Part shown: piece after piece, positions 5,895-11,555 of the stretch
Layout of the letters: each line of letters opens with the position of its first letter
Position numbering within the stretch: the stretch's first letter is position 1
Assembly: GCA_035606235.1 (NCBI GenBank)
Contig: DATNFU010000020.1
Coordinates: 1 to 11,555 of the forward strand
Reading direction: 5' to 3'
Source of the DNA: 66-474 sp035606235
GTDB taxonomy: Bacteria > Pseudomonadota > Gammaproteobacteria > Xanthomonadales > Rhodanobacteraceae
DNA: 11,555 nt
The notes under the pieces: model-generated
Told to the model about the DNA's origin: nothing
The model's database searches: none
The model's input: the letters and a program-made list of their open reading frames with translations, nothing else
Position numbers and translations under genes: made by a program

Positions 5895-8819
5895 TCAGCG
5901 TGGCAGCGGCAGCTCGGCGCGGCGACGGAGAGCGTGTTGGGGGGCAAGTTGCGCGACCAGCACGGCGCGCGCCTGCGCCTGCTCGATCAGCGCCTCGTCA
6001 TGACGGCCGAGTTTTGACAAGGTCTCGGCAAGCGCGAGGCGCGCTTCGGCCGTGAGATAACTTTCATCGCCGAGTTGCTGCTGTCGCCAGTTCAACGCCG
6101 ATTCGATGTCCGCGATGCCTGCTTGCGGTTGGCCCCTACGCGCGCGCAGCCAGCCTTGCCACAGCTTCACCGTGATCGCATCAACCAGTTTGTCGGGCTT
6201 GCCGGCGAGCGCGACCGCGGCTTGATCTAGGACCTGACTTGCTTCCGGATAACGGCCGATCTGCACCAGCGCGACGCCGCGCCCGAGCAACAGGGTGTTG
6301 CGATGCGCCGCTTGCATAAACGAAGTTGAAGGCAGCGCGGCCAATTCCTCGTAGCTTTGCAGCGCGCGTTGCGGCTGCCCAGCGGCAAGCCATGCCAGCG
6401 GCCAATCCAGCTTGGCCGGGAACTCCATGGCATAGCCTATTTTCTGCCCCAGCGCGCGCAGGGCGTCCAGCTGCGCGAGCGCGTTGGGTTCGCCGCGTTC
6501 GGCTGCAATGGCTGCGCGCAACCAGTGCCGCGCGAACGCCATTCGTTCGCCGTCCTTGCCGGGTGAGGCATCGGTCCGCTCGATTTCGTCGAGGATGCGC
6601 AGCGCACCGGCGACATCGCCCCGATTGCGCAGGAGGATGGCCAGGCTCTGCTCGCTGTCGGCGTGCAGCATGGGCGACATATCGGCCGCGGCGGCGAGCG
6701 CGATCTGCGCTTCTCCCGCGATGTCGCGTGCCTGCGCATAGTCCCCGGCGCTCCACAACATATAGGCGTATTCGCTGAGGGTTTGTGCCAGTGCGGGGCT
6801 TTGTGGCCCCAGTGTGCGCCGCTGTTCAGCGATCAGGCCGGCGTACATGCTCATCGCTTCGTTGGCGTGGCCGCTGTGCAGCAACAAAAAAATGAGATTG
6901 GTTCGCGCATCCATGCTCTGCGGGTTGTCGGCGCCGAGACTGCGCGTGTACAACATGGTGGCTTGCCGCAACGCCTGCTGGGCGGCCGCGAACTGACCAC
7001 GGCCCAGATACGATTGCGCGAGATCGTTCCAGGCCGCCGCCTGCCAGCGTTCGCCCCGAGCGCCGAGCGGCTGCGCCAGCGTCAGCGCGCGTCGAGCTTC
7101 CTGCTCGGCTTGCTGCTCGTGCAGCAACTGACTTTCGGCGCTGGCCATCACCAGATGCGCGCGCACCTGCAGCGTTGTGTCGCGAGCACGCGACAGCACC
7201 CTCTGCGCCTGTTCGAGCGCCTCCTGTTCCGAACCGGAGACCTGCAGGATCTCGGCATAATCATTGCGCGTGGTGAGTGCCTCGGGGCTGTCGGCGCCGT
7301 GCAGTTTGAGGGTTGCATCCAGCGCCGCTTGGGCAAGTGCGCGCGCCGGACCATAGGCGCCGATCCCGGAATAACTTTTCGCCAGAGCGCGCGACAGAGC
7401 GACTTCGGCTTCCGCATCTGTGTGGAATTGCCGGTGCATGGCGCGCGCGCCTGCATCCAGCAATTCGCGCGCGCGCGGGCCTTCGCCAGGGTGCGCACCC
7501 GGATCGGCGCTGGCGAACACACTGACCATGAAATCCCTGACCGCTTCCGCGCGCTGCGCCTGCGAACGGGCAACGTCGGCCTGCCGCACCGCGTAAACCG
7601 ACACCGCCAGGATGGCGAAAATTGCTGACGTGCCGATCGCGACACCCATGCGATGGCGTCTGGCGAATTTGCCCAAGCGGTAGCCGCGGTCACGGCGCAA
7701 GCTGATGGGATGGCCACGCAGATGCCGGCGCAGATCTGCTGTGAGCGCCAAGGGGCCGCGATAGCGACGCGCCGGATCGGGATCGAGCGCCGCGCGCAGA
7801 ATGCGTTCCAAATCGCCGCGCAAGGATTTGCGCAGATTTCTGGATGTGGTCGCGCGCGCGCCAGCGCGCGTCGCAATCGCTGGGTCGGACGTGGGGCATG
7901 CGCGCAACAATGAAGGGGCTTCGCGCGGCGCCAGTGGATCGGCGAACGCACGTCGGCCGGTCAGCAGTTCGAACAAGACCGCACCGAGCGCGTACACGTC
8001 GGTTGCGGTGCTCACCGGCTCGCCGCGCAACTGTTCGGGCGCAGCGTATTCCGGGGTCATCAATCGCGTGTCGCTGTGCATTTGCGCGTTCTGCGCGGGC
8101 AACAGTTTGGCGATGCCGAAATCCAGCAGCTTCGGTTCGCCCTCCGCGTCCACCATGATGTTGCCCGGCTTGAGGTCGCGATGGATCACCAGGTGGCGAT
8201 GCGCGAAATCCACGGCCTCGCAGACCTTGCGGAACAGATCCAGCCGCGCCGCGATCGGAAGCTCGCGCGCATCGCACCAGTCAGTGAGTGGCGCGCCGTC
8301 CACATATTCCATTGCGTACCAAGGTTCGCCCTGCGGGCCCAGACCGCCGTCGAGCAGCCGCGCGATATTCGGGTGTGCGAGTTTGGCGAGCACACGGCGC
8401 TCTTCCAGGAAGCGCCGCCGCGTCAGATCATCCGCCCAGCGCGCGCTCAGCAACTTCAATGCCGCCTGCTGTTCGAACTCGCCGTCGTCGCGCGCGGCGA
8501 GGAACACGCGGCCCATGCCGCCGCTGGCGAGCAGGCGTTCGATTCGCCAAGCGCCGATACGTTCACCGAGCCATGCGTCATCGTTGGCTGGCGCGTTCAG
8601 CGCCTGATCCATGCGCGCACGCATCACGGCGCCGTCTCGTGTATCGAGCGGGCCGGAAGCGGCGTCGGCGGCGAGCAGCCGTTGCAGTTCCGCGCGCAGA
8701 TCCTCGTCCCGGGTGTCGTCGAGCAATCGCCGGCGCCCGACGGCATCCAGTTCCAGCGCTTGATCGAACAGCTCGGTCAGGCGTTGCCAACGCTGCGGAT
8801 CGAGATTGTGCCCCGTCAT
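5895..8819 (-). CDS. Transmembrane Ser/Thr protein kinase with TPR-like C-terminal region
   Basis: The product is 974 residues. Residues 1-83 are a helical N-terminal extension common in this kinase family. The Hanks-type kinase domain spans about 84-350 and has all catalytic signatures: Gly-rich loop ASGGMGRVFLA (98-108), ATP-anchoring Lys122 in ALKLL, HRDLKPGN (213-220) with catalytic Asp215, DFG (233-235) and APE (260-262). It should be active. A hydrophobic segment at about 391-411 follows a basic stretch and predicts one membrane span, with the kinase in the cytoplasm. The remaining roughly 560 residues are Ala/Leu-rich helical repeats of TPR type (for example around the LAQSYLGRGQFAAAQQAL motif), a probable sensor or protein-binding domain outside the cytoplasm. 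The ATG lies 12 bp after the sigma factor stop, so the two genes are probably cotranscribed. By analogy with PknS/EcfK of Xanthomonas citri and PknT/EcfP of Vibrio parahaemolyticus, its likely substrate is that sigma factor (inference). Confidence 0.96.
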   Translation of the reverse strand: MTGHNLDPQRWQRLTELFDQALELDAVGRRRLLDDTRDEDLRAELQRLLAADAASGPLDTRDGAVMRARMDQALNAPANDDAWLGERIGAWRIERLLASGGMGRVFLAARDDGEFEQQAALKLLSARWADDLTRRRFLEERRVLAKLAHPNIARLLDGGLGPQGEPWYAMEYVDGAPLTDWCDARELPIAARLDLFRKVCEAVDFAHRHLVIHRDLKPGNIMVDAEGEPKLLDFGIAKLLPAQNAQMHSDTRLMTPEYAAPEQLRGEPVSTATDVYALGAVLFELLTGRRAFADPLAPREAPSLLRACPTSDPAIATRAGARATTSRNLRKSLRGDLERILRAALDPDPARRYRGPLALTADLRRHLRGHPISLRRDRGYRLGKFARRHRMGVAIGTSAIFAILAVSVYAVRQADVARSQAQRAEAVRDFMVSVFASADPGAHPGEGPRARELLDAGARAMHRQFHTDAEAEVALSRALAKSYSGIGAYGPARALAQAALDATLKLHGADSPEALTTRNDYAEILQVSGSEQEALEQAQRVLSRARDTTLQVRAHLVMASAESQLLHEQQAEQEARRALTLAQPLGARGERWQAAAWNDLAQSYLGRGQFAAAQQALRQATMLYTRSLGADNPQSMDARTNLIFLLLHSGHANEAMSMYAGLIAEQRRTLGPQSPALAQTLSEYAYMLWSAGDYAQARDIAGEAQIALAAAADMSPMLHADSEQSLAILLRNRGDVAGALRILDEIERTDASPGKDGERMAFARHWLRAAIAAERGEPNALAQLDALRALGQKIGYAMEFPAKLDWPLAWLAAGQPQRALQSYEELAALPSTSFMQAAHRNTLLLGRGVALVQIGRYPEASQVLDQAAVALAGKPDKLVDAITVKLWQGWLRARRGQPQAGIADIESALNWRQQQLGDESYLTAEARLALAETLSKLGRHDEALIEQAQARAVLVAQLAPQHALRRRAELPLPR

Positions 8820-8831
8820 GGCTGGGCGCTA

Positions 8832-9413
8832 TCAGCTCCGGGCATCGGCGAGCTGCGCTTGCAGAAATGCGCGGGCGCGCCGCCAATCGCGTTGGACGGT
8901 GCGTTCGGAAAGCGCAAGCACGCTGCCGATCTCGGCGAAATCCATGCCGGCAAAAAAATGACATTCGACCACGCTGACCAGACGCGGATCGAGTCGCTCC
9001 AGCATGGTCAGTCCCTGTTCGATAGCCAGCAGGTCAACCTCATCGCCGCCGCGCGACAACGCGACATCGGTATCCAGGGTGATTGCGCGTACGCCGCCGC
9101 CGCGCTTGGCCGCGTTGCATTCGCGCACATGATCAATCAGCACGTGGCGCATGGTCTTTGCTGCCAGCGCCAGGAACGCACCGCGCTGTCCTGCATCGGC
9201 TTTTGCGTTGCCGAGCTTCAACCAGGCTTCATGCACCAGCGCCGTGGTGCACAGGGTTGTGCGCGGGGCCGCGCCAAGCTGGCGACGTGCCAAATGGCGC
9301 AGTTGCGCGTAGAGGGTTTCAAACGAAGGCGCGGCACAAGCGATATCCGCCGTGCACGCTGCGGTCGCCGGCGTTTGCGCAGCCCAATGCTCGCATTTTG
9401 GATCGTGCGCCAT
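8832..9413 (-). CDS. ECF sigma factor of the kinase-associated type (ECF43-like)
   Basis: The protein has 193 residues from the chosen start. Sigma region 2 lies at about 32-105 (FETLYAQLRHLARRQL; ALVHEAWLKLG; FLALAAKTMRHVLIDHVRE) and region 4 at about 130-185, with the helix-turn-helix MDFAEIGSVLALSERTVQRD at 157-176. Text such as MRHVLIDHVRE and ALVHEAWLKL is typical of the TIGR02999/ECF43 family, whose genes neighbour Ser/Thr kinases. Where canonical ECF sigma factors have an acidic DAED-like motif before LVQE, this protein has C55-T56-T57-A58 before LVHE. In V. parahaemolyticus EcfP a threonine in this region is phosphorylated by the partner kinase and supplies the missing negative charge. 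The start at 9413 is preferred because GGGAGAGGG stands just upstream. An in-frame ATG at 9464 has no ribosome-binding site. No anti-sigma gene is adjacent. Confidence 0.94.
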   Translation of the reverse strand: MAHDPKCEHWAAQTPATAACTADIACAAPSFETLYAQLRHLARRQLGAAPRTTLCTTALVHEAWLKLGNAKADAGQRGAFLALAAKTMRHVLIDHVRECNAAKRGGGVRAITLDTDVALSRGGDEVDLLAIEQGLTMLERLDPRLVSVVECHFFAGMDFAEIGSVLALSERTVQRDWRRARAFLQAQLADARS

Positions 9414-9414
9414 G

Positions 9415-9423
9415 CCCTCTCCC
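9415..9423 (-). promoter_or_regulatory. Ribosome-binding site deciding the sigma factor start
   Basis: On the minus strand GGGAGAGGG precedes the ATG at 9413 by one base, placing GGAG at a usable distance. The alternative in-frame ATG at 9464 has only a C/G-rich stretch without purine-rich complementarity upstream. Confidence 0.65.
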
Positions 9424-9542
9424 AGCACTCGCTCCGGCCGAGTCTGTTCGGCCAGCGCGGGCATTGTGCGGGCGAATTCGGCCGTGCGGAAGTGCGTGGC
9501 GTTCAGCTTCGCGGGAGGCCGCGAACACGCGCTGCAAGGCCG

Positions 9543-9576
9543 GAAAGCGGCAGCCGGCGAGGTTCACCGGCTGCCG
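9543..9576 (-). terminator. Probable rho-independent terminator of TAA2
   Basis: A perfect 10-bp stem, CGGCAGCCGG (9567-9576 read on the minus strand) with CCGGCTGCCG (9548-9557), encloses a 9-base loop and begins 8 bases after the TAA2 stop codon. A short CTTTC follows the stem on the minus strand. The other strand has no T run after the stem, which supports the minus orientation. The short T tract keeps confidence moderate. Confidence 0.6.
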
Positions 9577-9584
9577 TTGGACAA

Positions 9585-11555
9585 TTACCAACCGAAGTTC
9601 ACACCCACGCCCGCAGAGTTGTCGCCCCCGCCGCCAACCGCCACGCCTGCGCGCACCGACATCGCCGGACTGATCAGGTGGCTGTAACCGATGCCCAGTG
9701 CGCTGTGATTGCGATAGGTGCCTACGCCCATGCCGACCTGATTGTCCTTGTTGATGCGCCCATCCGGTGCGGTCATCGACATCGCCGCACCCAGCGCGGC
9801 GACCCGACCGATGCGGTCGTCCAGCTCGCTGACGCGCGTATCCAGTGCGTCCACGCGATCGCTCAATGCATCCAGATCACCGGCCACTTGTTGCACCGCC
9901 TGGTCGGTATAGGCCTTGGCCGAGTTGAGCGTCTGCACGCTCTGTGAATCGGTGTAAGTCTTGGCCGAGGACAACGCTTCACTGGTCTGCTGATCGGTGT
10001 AGACCTTGGCGCTGCTGACGGCTTGTTGCATTTCCGTGCTGGAAGCGCTCGCTACGGCTTGCACACCAGCGGCTTCCTGCGGTGCGGAAGCGATGGGCGC
10101 GGCAGCGGCGGTGACTTGTTGTGCAGCAGGAGTGGTCGAGGAGGTCTTCAGCGCATCCATTTCACTCTGCAGTTGCGACATGCTCGCGATCAGCGAGGAA
10201 GCGCTCGCGTAATGTGCCTGCAAATATCCCAGCGTCACGGCGTCGTGCGCCTGGGTCGGGTCCGCGACATTGACGATCTGGCGATAGAACGGCGTGCCAC
10301 TGTCATTGCCCACTGATACCGCATTGGCGCGATCAGCCAAGGTGTTGTAGCCGATAGCGGTCGCATTTGCTGCGGTTGCATGCGCGTTGAAACCCAGTGT
10401 GCTGCTGGCCGAACCTGAGGCAACGGAGAGGCCGCCGATCGCGGTCGCGGCGGCTCCAGTCGCATCCGCTTCGCCACCCACTGCCGTTCCATTGGTTTGC
10501 GTGGCCTGCGAAGCAGAGCCCAGCGCCATCGACAAGCCACCGGAAGCGGTGGTCTGTTCGTTGGCTTCGATGGTGCCGTTGCCGTTGAGGTCGATCGCAC
10601 CGCCCAAGGCTGTGGAGTTGTTGCCCGAAGCAATTGAACTCGCGCCAAGGGCAAATGCCTGCGCACCACCGGCTCCGGCCTTGAGCCCGATTGCAACCGA
10701 TTTCTTCCCACTCGCGGAAGCGTGGTCGCCCACTGAAATCGCATACTGACCGACTGTGCTCGCCCGATATCCGACCGCGATGGCGTCACCAGCTGACGAA
10801 GCGTAGGCGTAAGCGCCAAGGACGCTGCTATTGGAGCCAAGAGCATTGGCGCGATAGCCGATTGCCGTGCTCATCGCGCCGGAACTATAGGAATTGGCCC
10901 CGATACCCGTGCTCCCCGAACCCATGGCGACGGCGTCGTAACCCACGGCTGCCGCGTTGTTTCCCGAAGCGGTTGCCGTATTGCCAAGAGCTGTGGAATA
11001 CGCGCCGCTTGCGAGCGAAGAGCTGCCGAGCGCCGTGGTGAAAGCATTCGAGGCGCTCGCGCTCGATCCAATCGCAGTTGCCGTAGACCCCGTCGCTTGG
11101 GCCTGAGAGCCTAGTGCCACACTGCCCGTCGTGGATGCGTAAGCGCCCGCCCCCACCGCGACGCTGTAGCCCCCCAAGGCAGTGGCGCCGTTGCCCACCG
11201 CTGTGCTGTAGTTGCCGCTCGCGCTGGCCCCAGAGCCGCACGCCAGGGAGTTCGTGCCGCTTGCGCTGGCGCCGGCGCAATCGGTCTGTCCGGCCGTGAC
11301 CAGCGGATGCACCTGGCCCGCACTGGTTGCGAGTGAATCCGTGTTTGCACCGGATGCGCTGGCGGGAAGTGTCGTGGCAGCGTTGCTTGGACTACTCGCA
11401 GCGATCTCGCTCTGCAGTTGCGACATCTGCGCAAGCAGCGCGGAAGTTGTCGTGTAGTGTGCCTGCAGATATTCCAGATTCACCGCGGAGTGCGCGGAAG
11501 TCGGATCGGCGATGTTGACCAGCTCGCGATAAATGCCAGTGCTGGCGTTGCCGAA
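9585..11555 (-). CDS. Trimeric autotransporter adhesin TAA2 (YadA-like), 3' part of the gene
   Basis: The frame is open from the right window edge to a TAA at 9585 (656 residues visible), so the N-terminus lies outside. Numbering from 11555, residues 1-24 are the end of a head and neck (FGNASTGIYRELVNIADP), followed by a coiled coil (SQLQSEIAAS) and a linker with GQVHPLV. The Cys pair is at 93/106, followed by a beta-roll head with many 14-residue rungs, one EF-hand-like loop at 322-333 (10557-10592; DLNGNGTIEANE), a second neck at 425 (RQIVNVADP), a short coiled coil, a stalk with AKxYTD repeats (514-551) and the YadA-type anchor at the C-terminus, ending in GVNFGW. The GTG at 11483 is an internal Val codon, not a start. 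The head and neck are clearly related to TAA1, so the two genes are probably paralogues. Confidence 0.96.
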   Translation of the reverse strand, partial: FGNASTGIYRELVNIADPTSAHSAVNLEYLQAHYTTTSALLAQMSQLQSEIAASSPSNAATTLPASASGANTDSLATSAGQVHPLVTAGQTDCAGASASGTNSLACGSGASASGNYSTAVGNGATALGGYSVAVGAGAYASTTGSVALGSQAQATGSTATAIGSSASASNAFTTALGSSSLASGAYSTALGNTATASGNNAAAVGYDAVAMGSGSTGIGANSYSSGAMSTAIGYRANALGSNSSVLGAYAYASSAGDAIAVGYRASTVGQYAISVGDHASASGKKSVAIGLKAGAGGAQAFALGASSIASGNNSTALGGAIDLNGNGTIEANEQTTASGGLSMALGSASQATQTNGTAVGGEADATGAAATAIGGLSVASGSASSTLGFNAHATAANATAIGYNTLADRANAVSVGNDSGTPFYRQIVNVADPTQAHDAVTLGYLQAHYASASSLIASMSQLQSEMDALKTSSTTPAAQQVTAAAAPIASAPQEAAGVQAVASASSTEMQQAVSSAKVYTDQQTSEALSSAKTYTDSQSVQTLNSAKAYTDQAVQQVAGDLDALSDRVDALDTRVSELDDRIGRVAALGAAMSMTAPDGRINKDNQVGMGVGTYRNHSALGIGYSHLISPAMSVRAGVAVGGGGDNSAGVGVNFGW
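9588..9820 (-). other. YadA-type C-terminal membrane anchor of TAA2
   Basis: The last roughly 78 residues contain RIGRVAALGAAMS, the helix that occupies the pore. Four amphipathic strands with alternating Gly and hydrophobic residues follow (QVGMGVGTYRNHSALGIGY; MSVRAGVAVGGGG; SAGVGVNFGW). The aromatic C-terminal residue (Trp) is typical for recognition by the outer-membrane assembly machinery. Three copies would form the 12-stranded pore of type Vc secretion. Confidence 0.95.
9879..10016 (-). repeat. 15-residue coiled-coil stalk repeats of TAA2
   Basis: Three copies of SSAKxYTDxQ-type sequence occur with the AKxYTD motif exactly 15 residues apart (SSAKVYTDQQ, SSAKTYTDSQ, NSAKAYTDQA). A 15-residue period is characteristic of the right-handed part of YadA-type stalks. 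After it the pattern changes to heptads (LDALSDRVDALDTRVSELDD), which form a left-handed coil leading into the anchor. Confidence 0.85.
10219..11279 (-). repeat. TAA2 head cassette (Cys cap, head, EF-hand-like loop, neck)
   Basis: This is the same cassette design as in TAA1. The Cys pair is at 11277-11279 and 11238-11240 (spacing 13 instead of 16). After 229 residues of rungs comes the GGQAFALG-like block (GGAQAFALG), the loop DLNGNGTIEANE and, 103 residues after the loop start, the neck RQIVNVADP. The loop-to-neck distance resembles cassette 4 of TAA1 (101) rather than cassettes 1-3 (88). Confidence 0.87.

Larger units (their letters stand above)
9414..9584 (-). other. TAA2-sigma factor intergenic region
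   Basis: The 171-bp gap contains a strong hairpin right after TAA2 (9548-9576) and about 130 bp that should carry the promoter of the sigma-kinase operon. I see no confident -35/-10 pair. A TTGCAG near 9532-9537 on the minus strand has no matching -10. There is no GAAC plus CGTC/CGTT arrangement suggesting obvious autoregulation of the ECF type. Confidence 0.4.

Noticed and set aside
7148..7951. A 267-codon minus-strand frame overlapping the kinase
   Set aside because: It is a shifted frame inside the kinase gene, Arg/Cys/Ser-rich without domains, while the main frame carries intact catalytic motifs.
8832..9464. Longer sigma factor starting at 9464
   Set aside because: The upstream ATG has no ribosome-binding site and adds 17 residues of no family similarity. 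The ATG at 9413 has GGGAGAGGG just upstream.
8076..9947. A 623-codon open frame on the plus strand
   Set aside because: It runs antisense through the kinase 5' end, the sigma factor and the TAA2 3' end, all of which have clear conserved domains. Its translation has no recognisable domain and is Arg/Gln/His/Ala-rich, as expected for the reverse of GC-rich coding DNA.
9585..11483. TAA2 taken as a 632-residue gene starting at 11483
   Set aside because: The codon there is GTG inside the conserved neck (AVNLEYLQAH), the frame stays open upstream to the window edge, and no signal peptide is present. It is an internal Val of a longer gene.

Overview
The window is GC-rich proteobacterial DNA in which every supported gene is on the minus strand. 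In order of transcription (right to left) it holds the 3' part of a trimeric autotransporter adhesin gene (here TAA2, 9585-11555, 5' end beyond the window), an ECF sigma factor of the kinase-associated type (8832-9413), a transmembrane Ser/Thr protein kinase with a TPR-like C-terminal half (5895-8819), and the 5' part of a second, very large trimeric autotransporter adhesin gene (TAA1, 1-5753, 3' end beyond the window). The only gaps are 171 bp (TAA2 to sigma factor), 12 bp (sigma factor to kinase) and 141 bp (kinase to TAA1). The sigma/kinase pairing and large YadA-type adhesins fit a gammaproteobacterium of the Xanthomonadales (Lysobacterales). This is an inference from gene content, and a betaproteobacterium cannot be excluded.

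TAA1 starts with an extended signal peptide (ESPR type) and then runs as a chain of repeated cassettes. Four are complete and a fifth is cut by the window edge. Each has a cysteine-pair cap, a YadA-like left-handed beta-roll head made of about 14-residue rungs, a neck, a short trimeric coiled coil and an Ala/Ser-rich linker. The head rungs are interrupted by 12-residue loops that match the EF-hand calcium-binding consensus (D-x-N-x-D/N-G-x-I/V-x-x-x-E). There are nine in TAA1, one of them degenerate, and one in TAA2. The cassettes have a near-constant C-terminal half and an N-terminal half of variable length.

TAA2 shows one complete cassette of the same kind, then a right-handed coiled-coil stalk with a 15-residue period and the C-terminal YadA-type membrane anchor. 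TAA1's anchor is outside the window.

The sigma factor and kinase very likely form a two-gene signalling unit. The kinase's transmembrane segment would link a non-cytoplasmic TPR domain to the cytoplasmic kinase domain. The sigma factor lacks the acidic motif normally found in region 2.2 and has Cys-Thr-Thr-Ala there, the pattern described for sigma factors switched on by threonine phosphorylation. Because this unit lies between two adhesins of the same design, the simplest hypothesis is that it controls adhesin expression. The sequence does not prove this.

No tRNA, rRNA, CRISPR array, insertion sequence or plus-strand gene was found.
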